A program made the position numbers and the translations under genes. Shown in pieces: positions 8,823 through 18,270 of a DNA stretch of 55,631 nt. The notes under the pieces are model-generated. The model saw only the letters and a list, made by a program, of their open reading frames with translations, made no database searches and was not told the DNA's origin. Origin of the DNA: T3Sed10-241 sp036796255 (lineage in GTDB: Bacteria > Bacteroidota > Bacteroidia > Flavobacteriales_D > Cryomorphaceae). Position 1 is the first letter of the stretch, and each line of letters starts with the position of its first letter. The stretch is from NCBI GenBank assembly GCA_036796255.1, contig DAIRDH010000018.1, positions 1-55,631 on the forward strand. Reading direction: 5' to 3'.

Positions 8823-8899
8823 TGGTAGCGAGACCGAGACTTGAACTCGGGACCTCATGATTATGAATCATGCGCTCTAACCAGCTGAGCTATCTCGCC
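8823..8899 (-). tRNA. tRNA-Met (anticodon CAU), CCA encoded
   Basis: 77-base cloverleaf read on the minus strand, starting GGCGAGATAGCTCAGC and ending GCTACCA with the CCA encoded. The acceptor stem pairs fully (first pair G-U), the anticodon loop is TTCATAA with anticodon CAT, and the T arm is CCGAGTTCAAGTCTCGG. A paired 1-72 position rules out an initiator. A73, G2-C71, C3-G70 and A5-U68 resemble elongator tRNA-Met; the C4-G69/C5-G68 pairs of E. coli tRNA-Ile2 are absent. Confidence 0.93.
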
Positions 8900-8914
8900 G
8901 CGTATTTGCGGGCG

Positions 8915-8922
8915 CAAAGATA
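8915..8922 (-). promoter_or_regulatory. -7 element of the tRNA promoter
   Basis: TATCTTTG on the minus strand (TAnnTTTG), 15 bases upstream of the tRNA 5' end. A TTTG 15 bases further upstream could be a closely spaced -33 element. Confidence 0.6.
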
Positions 8923-9045
8923 GAAATTATTTCACATCAAAGTGAAAGCCATAAAATGTCGGTTAAATATATTTCAAAAACCCAAAGCAGACTTCCCCCA
9001 TTAAATTCCTATATTGCCGCCCTATCGCATTTCGAAATTTAAAGT

Positions 9046-9429
9046 ATGTCCGACAAACAAAAAATAGAAATAGAATTTCTTCTAAACGCCTCTCCAAAAA
9101 GCCTGTACAGTATGATCAGTACACCAAGCGGCCTTTCGGAATGGTTTGCTGACGATGTAAATGTACGAGAAGATGTCTTCACCTTTTTTTGGGATGGTAC
9201 AGAAGAAGTTGCCCGATTGGTGCGAAAAGTTAAAGACCACTACGCCCGTTTTCAGTGGGAATATGATGAAGGCGAAGAGTACTACTTCGAGTTTCGCATC
9301 AAGGTAGATGGCATCACCCAGGAGGTGGCCCTCATCGTTACTGACTTTGCAGATGATGACGACCTTGAAAGCACCACACAGCTCTGGGAGAGCCAATTAG
9401 AAGACCTGCGACGCATGCTTGGAGCATAG
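9046..9429 (+). CDS. START-like (SRPBCC) domain protein
   Basis: 127 residues forming a single helix-grip START-like domain of the AHSA1 type: the N-terminal strand KIEIEFLLNASPKSLYSMIS, the segment GLSEWFADDV, and a long C-terminal helix (LWESQLEDLRRML). The protein is strongly acidic. Such domains bind hydrophobic ligands or partner proteins; this subgroup has no known function. In Bacteroidota it commonly precedes an LptF/LptG permease and ribBA, as here. The start ATG is preceded by a near-consensus -7 (TATATTGC, about 9010). Confidence 0.85.
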   Translation: MSDKQKIEIEFLLNASPKSLYSMISTPSGLSEWFADDVNVREDVFTFFWDGTEEVARLVRKVKDHYARFQWEYDEGEEYYFEFRIKVDGITQEVALIVTDFADDDDLESTTQLWESQLEDLRRMLGA

Positions 9430-9448
9430 CTTTATGGCCTTATATTTG
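9419..9448 (+). promoter_or_regulatory. Bacteroidota-type promoter for the LptF/G gene
   Basis: TTG (9419-9421), 19-base spacer, TATATTTG (9441-9448). It overlaps the end of the START-like gene and lies 40 bases upstream of the permease start. Confidence 0.65.
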
Positions 9449-9488
9449 TAATGAATGCGCGTATATTTCCACGCTTTCACCACTGGTT

Positions 9489-11138
9489 TTGAAAAAACTT
9501 CACCTGCTCTTATTAAGATCCTACCTGGGCCCTTTCGTGCTCACCTTCTTTATCGTGCTTTTTATTTTCCTCATGCAGTTCATTTGGAAATACTTAGACG
9601 ATTTCGTGGGCAAAGGCCTTGATGGGTTTGTCATAGCAGAGTTGCTATTTTACGCTTCCGCAAATTTGGTTCCAATGTCATTGCCACTTGCCGTGCTCCT
9701 GAGCAGCATTATGACCATGGGTAACCTTGCCGAACACTACGAACTAGTGGCCATGAAGTCAAGCGGCTTAAGCCTGTTTAAAATCCTTTCACCGCTTATC
9801 GTCTTCATTGGATTACTGGCCGGAGGTGCTTTTTATTTCAACAACACCATTTCGCCTTATGCCAACCTGAAATTTAAGGCCCTGCTTTGGGATGTGACAA
9901 GGAAAAAACCCAGCATGGAGCTGAAAGAAGGTATCTTTTACAATGGTATTGAAGGCTACAGCATCCGTGTGATGGGCAAAGACAAAGAGACCAGCCGACT
10001 ATACGATGTATTAATCTATCAGCACGACAAGAAAAACCCTGGCAACCGCAGGGTGATAAGGGCCAAAGAAGGCGAAATGATCAAAAGTCCCAACGGACAA
10101 AACCTCATGCTCCACCTGCTCGATGGCGTAAGCTATGATGAAATCGTAAGCGCTGACAGGGATGCTGCGCCACACACCAAAAATAAGTTTAAGGAAGACT
10201 TCATCACCATGGACCTCTCCGGATTCGACCTGCAACGTACCGATGAGGAGCTTTGGAAAAGTCACATGAAAATGCTCTCCATGGGGCAATTGCGCGATGC
10301 AATCGATTCGCTTAACGCACAGAGCAGCAAAAGAAAAGCGGAAATGGAGCGGTATATGAGCCGATCAGTGTCCATTATCGATACCACCAAAATAAAACCA
10401 CATATCAACTCCTCAAGGAGTCAGGGTATAAAGGCAGCGATCACACCTGTTGACACCGCCATCAATGATAGTAATGTAGTGAACAGTGTGGCCGCTGAGA
10501 AAGCATCGCGACGCGTAAATTACAACAAAGCAGCGGCCTCGGAGACAGCGACAAAAGACATAGGCTCATCAGAAAGGGACGTCACAGACCGCGTCTCTGA
10601 GGGGAGCACTGAGGAGGCCTTCTTGAAAAATGACAGCACAGAAGCGAGCAGCTTTGCCAAACTGGAGCTGGCCGACCGCAGGCAGGTGGTCAACGTCGCG
10701 ATGAACATGACGCGCAATGCCAAGAATTACATGTCGCGCTCAAAAGAAGAAATCAGCGGCCGTATTGAATTTGTGAACAAGCACAAAATGGAATGGCACC
10801 GAAAGCTCACACTTTCGCTGGCCGTAATCCTCCTTTTCTTTATTGGTGCCCCTCTTGGGGCCATTATCAAGAAAGGCGGCCTCGGTTTGCCAGTGATTTT
10901 CTCGGTATTCTTTTTCCTCATTTATCACATCACTTCCATCACAGGCGAGAAAATGGTTGAAACCGGCAAGTTGCTTCCCAGCCAGGGGATGTGGCTCAGC
11001 TCAGCAGTGCTCCTTCCTATCGCGGTTTTTCTGACTTATAAAGCAGCCAAAGATGCCTCACTTTTCGATTGGGATGTTTACACAAGGCTTATCGAACGCG
11101 CGGGCAAGCTTTTCTCGAAAAAGAAATTGGCAGCATAA
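9489..11138 (+). CDS. LptF/LptG family lipopolysaccharide export permease
   Basis: 549 residues. Inner-membrane permease of the Lpt LPS-export ABC transporter: three N-terminal transmembrane segments within 1-120 (YLGPFVLTFFIVLFIFLMQF, NLVPMSLPLAVLLSSIMTMG), a periplasmic beta-jellyroll (about 125-270), and three C-terminal segments (about 440-530, including FIGAPLGAIIKKGGLG). Between jellyroll and C-terminal membrane block lies a hydrophilic insertion (about 280-435), rich in Ser, Ala, Lys and Glu, which most LptF/G lack at this length. LptF and LptG cannot be told apart here. The start is TTG at 9489; no nearby ATG fits better. No LptA/B/C genes are close. Confidence 0.92.
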   Translation: MKKLHLLLLRSYLGPFVLTFFIVLFIFLMQFIWKYLDDFVGKGLDGFVIAELLFYASANLVPMSLPLAVLLSSIMTMGNLAEHYELVAMKSSGLSLFKILSPLIVFIGLLAGGAFYFNNTISPYANLKFKALLWDVTRKKPSMELKEGIFYNGIEGYSIRVMGKDKETSRLYDVLIYQHDKKNPGNRRVIRAKEGEMIKSPNGQNLMLHLLDGVSYDEIVSADRDAAPHTKNKFKEDFITMDLSGFDLQRTDEELWKSHMKMLSMGQLRDAIDSLNAQSSKRKAEMERYMSRSVSIIDTTKIKPHINSSRSQGIKAAITPVDTAINDSNVVNSVAAEKASRRVNYNKAAASETATKDIGSSERDVTDRVSEGSTEEAFLKNDSTEASSFAKLELADRRQVVNVAMNMTRNAKNYMSRSKEEISGRIEFVNKHKMEWHRKLTLSLAVILLFFIGAPLGAIIKKGGLGLPVIFSVFFFLIYHITSITGEKMVETGKLLPSQGMWLSSAVLLPIAVFLTYKAAKDASLFDWDVYTRLIERAGKLFSKKKLAA

Positions 11139-11278
11139 AATCAAAACCAAATACCTTGTAACGGTCTATTGCGCTGGTATGTCAACCAGGATGCTCCAAC
11201 ATCTTCAAAAAGGATTAATTTCGCGCCTCGGGAGACATGCCCGCCCGCAAATCTGGATAAGGACTTAGTCATTGACAC

Positions 11279-12502
11279 ATGAAGTTATTCGTGATTCTGA
11301 GCCGTGTACCCTACCCTCTCGACAAAGGTGACAAGCTGCGCGCATACCACCAGCTGGCCGAGCTCAGCAAGCGCCACGACATTATCTTGTGCTGCCTGAG
11401 CGATATTACCCCAGAGAAAAACGACCTCCATAAAGTACGACAAGTTTGCAAAGAGTTGCATGTGTTCAAATTACAGCGCTGGCGTATAGCGCTCAACCTC
11501 GCTTTAAGCTTCTTTACACGAAAGCCCTGGCAGGTGGTATACTTCTATCAGAGCCATGTACACAGCAGTATTCGCGCACTGATTGAGCAGCACCGCCCGG
11601 ACCACATTTACTGCCAGCTCATCCGTACGGCTGAGTATGCCAAAAACGAGCACAATTACATAAAGACACTCGACTATCAGGATGCATTCTCCAAAGGCAT
11701 GGACAGGCGCTCTGAAAGCAGCGTTTGGCCACTCAAGGGCATATTCAACAGTGAGCGCAGGCGACTCGTGGCCTATGAAAACATCATTTTCGAATACTTT
11801 GAAGCCAAAACGATCATCAGTGATGAAGACCGGCGCTACATTTACCACCCGGAGCGCAAGGACATCGAGATCGTTACCAATGGCATCGATACTGAATTTT
11901 TCCGGCCCAAACCAAATAGATCAGAACCTCAATACGATCTCGTCTTTACCGGCAATATGGGCTATGCGCCCAATGTGGAAACAGCCGAATACATTGTAAA
12001 CGAGGTGCTGCCCATTTTGCGGAAGCATAAACACGATGCCACCGTGCTGCTCGCCGGCTCCAGTCCTTCCCGCAGGGTAAAAGCACTTGCCGCGGTAAAC
12101 GGAGTCACCGTAAGCGGCTGGCTCGAAGATATCCGCACGGCATATGAAAGCGGAAAGGTATTCTTTGCGCCCATGCAGCTCGGTACAGGGCTGCAAAACA
12201 AATTGCTCGAAGCAATGGCCATGCAATTGCCTTGTGTGACCTCCTCCCTTGCCAATAAACCGCTTAAGGCAAAGGCCATGGAGCACATTATGGTAGCCGA
12301 CAATGCCGAAGATTATGCAGCCCGGATTGTCGCGTTGCTGGATGATCAGGCCTTTTCAAAATCTTTGGGCCAGGCCGGACGCGCCTTTGTAGAGCAAAAC
12401 TTCTCCTGGCAGGCTTCCGTGGCCATTCTTGAAAGCGCCATGATCGCTGAAAACCAAAAGGCCAAAGCCGGGTTATTAAGGCAAGTGAAGACCACAGCCT
12501 GA
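11279..12502 (+). CDS. glycosyltransferase, GT4-like
   Basis: 407 residues, GT-B fold. The N-terminal domain opens with SRVPYPLDKGDKLRAYHQL, the signature of the glycosyltransferase group that includes the Stp1/TIGR03087 proteins. The C-terminal GT4 domain has LVFTGNMGYAPNVETAEYIV, VTVSGWLEDI, and the donor-binding PMQLGTGLQNKLLEAMAM with the catalytic-type glutamate. It would transfer a sugar from a nucleotide donor, probably for envelope polysaccharide or LPS, which fits the neighbouring LptF/G gene. Acceptor and sugar cannot be deduced. A weak -7 (TAATTTCG, 11216-11223) lies upstream. Confidence 0.88.
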   Translation: MKLFVILSRVPYPLDKGDKLRAYHQLAELSKRHDIILCCLSDITPEKNDLHKVRQVCKELHVFKLQRWRIALNLALSFFTRKPWQVVYFYQSHVHSSIRALIEQHRPDHIYCQLIRTAEYAKNEHNYIKTLDYQDAFSKGMDRRSESSVWPLKGIFNSERRRLVAYENIIFEYFEAKTIISDEDRRYIYHPERKDIEIVTNGIDTEFFRPKPNRSEPQYDLVFTGNMGYAPNVETAEYIVNEVLPILRKHKHDATVLLAGSSPSRRVKALAAVNGVTVSGWLEDIRTAYESGKVFFAPMQLGTGLQNKLLEAMAMQLPCVTSSLANKPLKAKAMEHIMVADNAEDYAARIVALLDDQAFSKSLGQAGRAFVEQNFSWQASVAILESAMIAENQKAKAGLLRQVKTTA

Positions 12503-12524
12503 AATCCACCTGAACAAAATATGG

Positions 12525-12532
12525 TACCTTTG
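12525..12532 (+). promoter_or_regulatory. -7 element of the ribBA promoter
   Basis: TACCTTTG matches TAnnTTTG. It sits between the upstream in-frame ATG (12521) and the ATG at 12551, so transcripts from it would start at about 12539 and use only the second ATG. Confidence 0.6.
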
Positions 12533-12550
12533 CACCCTCTAAAATCGCAC

Positions 12551-13783
12551 ATGAAAAATCCCGAAACCGTCCTCGACACCATAGAAGAAGCCATTGCCGA
12601 TATCAAGGCAGGAAAGGTCATTATCGTAGTGGATGATGAGGACAGGGAAAATGAAGGCGACTTTCTCGCTGCGGCTGAATGTGTGAGCACCGAAATGGTC
12701 AATTTCATGGCCACACACGGCCGCGGGCTCATTTGTGCCCCCCTCATAGAAAGCCGCTGCGAAGAGCTGGGCCTCGAGCTGATGGTGCAGAGCAACTCGG
12801 CGCTGCACGAAACGCCCTTTACCGTTTCAGTAGACCTGCTGGGTCACGGCTGTACCACCGGCATTTCAGCTGGCGACAGGGCCAGGACCATACAGGCCCT
12901 TGTAAACCCTGATACCGATCCCAAAGACCTTGGCAAGCCAGGGCACATATTTCCGCTCAAGGCGCGAAGTGGTGGCGTACTGCGCCGCGCAGGGCACACT
13001 GAAGCAGCCATTGACTTTGCCCGGCTTGCAGGATATGCTCCCGCAGGAGTGATTGTAGAAATCATGAATGAAGATGGCAGCATGGCGCGGCTTCCTGAAT
13101 TGCGAAAAATCGCCGACCGATTCGAGCTTAAGTTGGTTTCCATCAAGGACCTCATCGAATACCGCCTTCAGCAAGAATCGCTGATTAAGAAAGATATTGT
13201 GGTGGAAATGCCAACGGAATGGGGCGATTTCCAGCTTCACCTCTACACCCAAATCAACAACAACACCAAGCATATTGCGCTGGTGAAAGGAAGTTGGACC
13301 GAGGGAGAAGAAGTGCTCACCCGGGTGCACAGCAGTTGCGTAACCGGCGACATCTTCGGCTCATGCCGTTGCGACTGCGGCTCTCAGCTCCATGCAGCCA
13401 TGCAAAAGGTAGAAGAGGCTGGTCAGGGCGTTGTGGTGTATATGAACCAGGAAGGACGCGGCATTGGCTTACTCAACAAGTTGAAAGCGTATAAGCTTCA
13501 GGAACAAGGCATGGACACCGTGGAGGCCAACCTCCAGCTGGGTTTCAAAATGGATGAGCGCGACTACGGCGTAGGCGCTCAGATACTGCGCGACCTCGGC
13601 GTTACCAAGATGAAGCTCATGACCAACAACCCAAAGAAGCGCGCCGGATTGATTGGCTACGGGCTCGAAATTACCGACATCGTACCGCTTGAAATTGAGG
13701 CCAATGTGCACAATACCAAATATCTCGAAACCAAACGGGATAAAATGGGCCACAACATTCGAATGGACAGGTCTAAGAAGTAA
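12551..13783 (+). CDS. ribBA: bifunctional DHBP synthase / GTP cyclohydrolase II
   Basis: Makes both precursors of riboflavin: 3,4-dihydroxy-2-butanone 4-phosphate from ribulose 5-phosphate, and the pyrimidine from GTP. About 410 residues. The RibB domain (1-205) has the acidic site DDEDRENEGDF and HTEAAIDFARLAG. The RibA domain (210-410) has the zinc cysteines in SCVTGDIFGSCRCDCGSQL and the GTP-binding EGRGIGLLNK. An in-frame ATG at 12521 exists, but the segment between the two starts is not family-like and contains the promoter -7 element. The gene follows the glycosyltransferase and converges on tamB with 12 bases between stops. Confidence 0.96.
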   Translation: MKNPETVLDTIEEAIADIKAGKVIIVVDDEDRENEGDFLAAAECVSTEMVNFMATHGRGLICAPLIESRCEELGLELMVQSNSALHETPFTVSVDLLGHGCTTGISAGDRARTIQALVNPDTDPKDLGKPGHIFPLKARSGGVLRRAGHTEAAIDFARLAGYAPAGVIVEIMNEDGSMARLPELRKIADRFELKLVSIKDLIEYRLQQESLIKKDIVVEMPTEWGDFQLHLYTQINNNTKHIALVKGSWTEGEEVLTRVHSSCVTGDIFGSCRCDCGSQLHAAMQKVEEAGQGVVVYMNQEGRGIGLLNKLKAYKLQEQGMDTVEANLQLGFKMDERDYGVGAQILRDLGVTKMKLMTNNPKKRAGLIGYGLEITDIVPLEIEANVHNTKYLETKRDKMGHNIRMDRSKK

Positions 13784-13795
13784 AACCCGGAGTTT

Positions 13796-16700
13796 TCAAC
13801 TGTCCACTTTGCTCGCCTTGTCTTTGGTGAATAAAGAACCGAGCTTGTCAAGGAATTCTTCAATCGTATCAAATTCTTCCATCAATACAAGGCCCACGCC
13901 TTGGGTATAAATGGACCCTGCCGTCGAAAAGTTTTCGTAGGGATTGGTCTCATTGAAAACGCGCAGCCTAACCTTGCCCTCCTCCGTGATGAGGTACTCG
14001 AGCAAGAAGTCGCCCACAATGCCGCTCTGCCCCTGCGCCGCCTGCATTTCATTGGGAGAGGTCACGCCAAATTGCCCGCTCACCAATACCCGCTCATTGA
14101 AAAGCTGGGTGCTAAGTGCGACGGCAATCTCCTGGTTGCTTATTTGATCACCGGGACGGTAGTTGACCCCAATTTCAAAATCATCGCTGATCTCCGACAG
14201 CCAGTTGCTGATTTGGGTACTGATGAAGTCGCTGGTGGTTGCCGAGCCTAGCCCGCCAAACCCGCCTTGACCATCCTCCTCTATCACCGGCAGAAAGCGG
14301 TTCAGAATCAACAATGCAAAAACCTGTTGATTGAGCTGTTGTGTAGTACTCACCGCACTTTCCAGCTGGCTGCGCTCGAGGTCGGTGGTTTGCGGAAGCT
14401 CAATGTTGAAATCAATCACAGGATTGGTGAGCTTCTCACTCAGGTTGAGTACCACATTCACATCTTCACGGGTGCGGTACCTTTCGCGGTTCTCGAGCAT
14501 GATTGGGTAGAGCTGGGTGCGCAAGCTGTAAACGGCGTCAATATCAATATCAGCCTCGTAGGGATCGCCGTACCATGATACAGTGCCACCAGGTCTGACC
14601 TGAAATTGTTTGTTGATCAAATTTTGAAGGGTGAAGAGGTAGCTTCCTTCCGTAATTTCATAGCGGCCAAACATTTGAAACTCTCCAGTAGGTGCAATTT
14701 CCAGTGTCACCAAGCCCCTGCCCTTCCCGCGGATAATGTCGCCTGCCCGCTCGTCGAAGATCAACTGGATTTCGGCATCGGGGGTGGCTTCAATGTTGAG
14801 GCGCATGCTGATGCCCTCGAGGTCGTTGCCCCGCCTGGTTTCCGGCACAGCATCGCGGCTTACAAAATGGACGAAATTCTCCAGGGTTACATCTGAAGGC
14901 TCATCTAGTGGAAGGCGAATGTTGGTTCCGCGGCCAGTCTTCGCATCTATAGAAATTTCTAAAAAGTCGTCGAAACCGCCTATTTGTAGAAATCCTGTTG
15001 CCCGTGCAGTACCGTAGAAGATGTTGTTCATGCTGCGGTCGGTATTGAGCACCATGAACTGCTCCACCTCAGCGCTTATGTCATAACTCCAGGCCGAAAA
15101 GTTGTCGTGAAAAACAGATGCCACTACAAAGCCCTTGTTGCCTTCCTGGTCATAAATAGGCTTGTAATCGATACCAATCCAATCCTCCTCTACCCTCACA
15201 AGGTCTGAGAATTCGAAAAACGTATTGAGGTAATCGACCCTGAAGCGGGCTTTGTCAAAGTTTATTTCGCCCTTAAGTACAGGGGCTGCGAGGGCTCCTT
15301 GCACATCAATGGACCCGTTGGCACGGCCCGAGAATGCATCAACCACACCCAGGTTTAAAACATTGATTACATCGAGATCAAAGTCGCGCAAGAAGAGCTT
15401 TCCATCCAGTGGCAACTCTTCACCAATGGCGTAGCTGCCCTGAAAATCGAGTATTTTAAATGCCGCCTTCACCAGTGAGCCATCGAGCATCAAGGTATTG
15501 CTGTCGCGATCATAGGTGCTGAAGGCACTGATGTCACCAATAGAAATATCATCAATGCTCAAGCCGGTGATCGATGACTTGGCCGTGACGATTGGCTCGC
15601 GCAACGCGGACTGCAAGCGAATATCAGCTTCCACAATTCCTTGCAGGTCCTGGGCAGATTCTATTCCGAGTGAGTCGAGATAGGCCAGGTCTATGGCATG
15701 GAGCAGCACCATGGCCTCATCTTCCGTATCTTTTCCCAACTTGCCAAAGGCCTGTATGCGCTGCTCCCCGTTGGCCAGGGTAAAACCATCGATAAAAACA
15801 CCGGAGGTATCTAAATCAATGCGGCTGGGCTGGGCCAGTGCCCAGGTGGACTTCCTTGCGGTAAATTGCAAGCTATCAATGAGCAGGCTCATGGTTTGAA
15901 AATCGTACAAGACAGCCTGCATCCCAAGTTCACCTGATGAAGATTGATCGCTGTTGAGCCATCCAAAATTGACCTGCACCAAGTCATTGCTCGCTTTTAC
16001 TGTGAGATCGGCATTTTCGATGGGAAGTCCTGAAATTTGTGCCTGACCTGATTTTAGTCCGATGAGCGCTATCTCGCCTTGCTTGGTAGCATTCAAAACA
16101 AGGTCACTCAGTACATAATCCTTGTATTTGATCTCGCCTGAACGCAAAGAGACCTCTATGCGGCCACTTTGGTTGTCAAAACTTCCGTAAAGGCTTGTTT
16201 GAGCCGCAATGCCCAGGCCCTCTACGAGCACACCTGTTACGGCATTTTGAACTTTGTAATTGAGGCTGAAATCATACACCTGCTCCGCTCTGAAGTTCAT
16301 ATCGCGACGATCACGGTAAGAGGGCATCACGATGGCCAGCATTTGGTGAAAGCCGTCATAGAGTTCGTTTACCTTGTATTTGCCGACAAGGCCTATATCG
16401 ACCACATCACTTGTAAGGGTAATCTTCCGGTTTGCATCGTCGCCCAGTGAGCTCAACACCACGCTTTCGAGCAGCAGCGTGGTATCGCCGTAGCAAATGA
16501 AGCTGTTGCCAGCTGATAACCGGCCGGCAAAATCAGTGAGGTCACCTCCTCGCCCACTCATCTCTATAGAGCTGCTGAAAGAAAAAGCCTTAGGCAAGTC
16601 TATCAAATTCAAAGTACTGAGTTCAAGATTATGCACATCAGCCCTGAAATCGTACATAGGGCTGGACCCGCTCAAATCAACCATTCCTATAAATGTAAAA

Positions 16701-18217
16701 TCAACATTGGGATCACGGCTGCGCAGGTTACCGCTGAAGCGTTGCTTGTTGAGTTCTCCATCTATTGTAATTTTCGAATATGTATAGCCACGGTAGGTGA
16801 TCGATTCAATATCACCTGTCATCCTTGCATAATTGATCTTCTCATCTGACTCTGCCTCGATGCGCACTTTGGCGCTCACAGTGCCCAGGTCGGGTTCGGC
16901 CATAATACGCCCAATATCGAAACGCTGTGCGACCGCATTGCCACTAGAGACGAGGACTTTTGAATTCTCAGCGCTCTCTAACTTCAAGTCGAGTTCCAAA
17001 TTGCCCGCCTCGGTTGTCAATTCTCCAAAAGCAACAAAATTGGACGGAAATCCTGTAAACGAGCCTGTAAAAAAGATCGAGCCGGCCCTTTTTAGCTCCA
17101 AAGGCAATCCCGGACCTGTGGCATTGGGATTGATGCGCGATCTGAGCATTTCAAGGTCATTGTAATTGCTGGAAAGTTGTGTAACCCGCAAATCGATAAA
17201 GGTATTGTCGAAATCGGGCAAGCCCATCATGTCCACGTTTCCGCGAAATGTGGTATGGTCGCCTGCGATCACCAGCAAGCCCCGGCCTTTGAGGTTGGCG
17301 ATGGGGCCCTGCACTTTTCCCGAAAGGTACAAAGGCACGTTTCGGTTGTAAAGCGTTTTTGTAAAGTATCCCAGATCACTGAATGAAAGCCGGCTTTCTG
17401 AAAAATCGGCGTCCCAAACTACTTTGCTCATGAATTTTTGATAGTCGGCCCAACTCTCGTGGTTGAGTGACAGGCTGCCCTCTAGCCGCGACTCCGCGCT
17501 TTCCAAAACCATCTTTTCGAGGGCTATGGCATTGGGATTAATTACAACCAGCGCCTGCAATTCTCGCAGCTCCAGCCCGCTCCTTTCCTCGAAAGTGAGC
17601 TGCCTTGCTTCGAAGCGAATGGTGTCGTCCGCCAAGCTGAAAGCTTCGATACGGCCGTTGATATCACTCACCTGCACGTTGTTCATATCAAAGCCTTCCG
17701 GAAAGGAGGTAGAGTCGGCAAAGGTATTAAGGTATGAAAAATGGCAATCGACCATCGAAAATCCTGAGGCAGAAATTTGGAATTCAGGCTTTGACGCGGT
17801 ACTGTCAGGGCTGCTTCCACCGAAATAATCCAGGATGAAATCAAGGTTGGTGGCGCCATCTTCATCGATCTGTCTCAGGCGAAAGTCGGTCCGTGTGAGC
17901 TCCAGGTCCGAAAAGCTAAACTTGTTACGCTTCAATGCGATTCGCTTGATGCCCAAACTTATGCTCTCCGCTGAAACCAGGGTATCGCCCTGTTGGTCAT
18001 GAATCAGCAAGCCGTGCAGCACCAGGCTCCTGATGGGATCGAAGGCGAGCCGGTCGAGCTTTACTTCAGCGCCCAAATCATCGCTCATCATATTTGCAAG
18101 TCGCTGCGCAACATAGGTTTGTACCGTGTACGATTTCGCCACCAACAAACCCAGCAATCCCAATCCCACAAGGAGTATGAGCAGCAGTAAAGCAAATTTG
18201 CGGAGAAAGCGTTTCAA
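13796..18217 (-). CDS. tamB: TamB-like translocation/assembly module protein
   Basis: 1473 residues, AsmA/TamB superfamily. A single N-terminal transmembrane helix (about 8-28, LLLILLVGLGLLGLLVA) is followed by a very long beta-rich periplasmic part and the C-terminal TamB (DUF490) domain over about the last 450 residues. That domain includes TEGSYLFTLQNLINKQFQV, the conserved FELALNLINKF-type segment, and VVLNLSEKLTNPVIDF. Such proteins bridge the inner and outer membranes and are thought to move lipids or assist outer-membrane protein assembly. The start is TTG at 18217. It is divergent from tsaD with a 53-base gap, an arrangement often seen in Bacteroidota. Confidence 0.93.
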   Translation of the reverse strand: MKRFLRKFALLLLILLVGLGLLGLLVAKSYTVQTYVAQRLANMMSDDLGAEVKLDRLAFDPIRSLVLHGLLIHDQQGDTLVSAESISLGIKRIALKRNKFSFSDLELTRTDFRLRQIDEDGATNLDFILDYFGGSSPDSTASKPEFQISASGFSMVDCHFSYLNTFADSTSFPEGFDMNNVQVSDINGRIEAFSLADDTIRFEARQLTFEERSGLELRELQALVVINPNAIALEKMVLESAESRLEGSLSLNHESWADYQKFMSKVVWDADFSESRLSFSDLGYFTKTLYNRNVPLYLSGKVQGPIANLKGRGLLVIAGDHTTFRGNVDMMGLPDFDNTFIDLRVTQLSSNYNDLEMLRSRINPNATGPGLPLELKRAGSIFFTGSFTGFPSNFVAFGELTTEAGNLELDLKLESAENSKVLVSSGNAVAQRFDIGRIMAEPDLGTVSAKVRIEAESDEKINYARMTGDIESITYRGYTYSKITIDGELNKQRFSGNLRSRDPNVDFTFIGMVDLSGSSPMYDFRADVHNLELSTLNLIDLPKAFSFSSSIEMSGRGGDLTDFAGRLSAGNSFICYGDTTLLLESVVLSSLGDDANRKITLTSDVVDIGLVGKYKVNELYDGFHQMLAIVMPSYRDRRDMNFRAEQVYDFSLNYKVQNAVTGVLVEGLGIAAQTSLYGSFDNQSGRIEVSLRSGEIKYKDYVLSDLVLNATKQGEIALIGLKSGQAQISGLPIENADLTVKASNDLVQVNFGWLNSDQSSSGELGMQAVLYDFQTMSLLIDSLQFTARKSTWALAQPSRIDLDTSGVFIDGFTLANGEQRIQAFGKLGKDTEDEAMVLLHAIDLAYLDSLGIESAQDLQGIVEADIRLQSALREPIVTAKSSITGLSIDDISIGDISAFSTYDRDSNTLMLDGSLVKAAFKILDFQGSYAIGEELPLDGKLFLRDFDLDVINVLNLGVVDAFSGRANGSIDVQGALAAPVLKGEINFDKARFRVDYLNTFFEFSDLVRVEEDWIGIDYKPIYDQEGNKGFVVASVFHDNFSAWSYDISAEVEQFMVLNTDRSMNNIFYGTARATGFLQIGGFDDFLEISIDAKTGRGTNIRLPLDEPSDVTLENFVHFVSRDAVPETRRGNDLEGISMRLNIEATPDAEIQLIFDERAGDIIRGKGRGLVTLEIAPTGEFQMFGRYEITEGSYLFTLQNLINKQFQVRPGGTVSWYGDPYEADIDIDAVYSLRTQLYPIMLENRERYRTREDVNVVLNLSEKLTNPVIDFNIELPQTTDLERSQLESAVSTTQQLNQQVFALLILNRFLPVIEEDGQGGFGGLGSATTSDFISTQISNWLSEISDDFEIGVNYRPGDQISNQEIAVALSTQLFNERVLVSGQFGVTSPNEMQAAQGQSGIVGDFLLEYLITEEGKVRLRVFNETNPYENFSTAGSIYTQGVGLVLMEEFDTIEEFLDKLGSLFTKDKASKVDS

Positions 18218-18227
18218 TAGAAGATCT

Positions 18228-18235
18228 TAATTTTG
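18228..18235 (+). promoter_or_regulatory. -7 element of the tsaD promoter
   Basis: TAATTTTG matches TAnnTTTG, 35 bases upstream of the tsaD ATG. A -33 TTG at normal spacing is not clear. Confidence 0.5.
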
Positions 18236-18270
18236 CCGAAATTACAACAAGCCGCGCGAAGGCCACACAC

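Noticed and set aside
8823..8899. Initiator tRNA-fMet or tRNA-Ile2 (lysidine)
   Set aside because: The paired 1-72 position argues against initiator, and the acceptor stem lacks the C4-G69/C5-G68 pairs of E. coli tRNA-Ile2.
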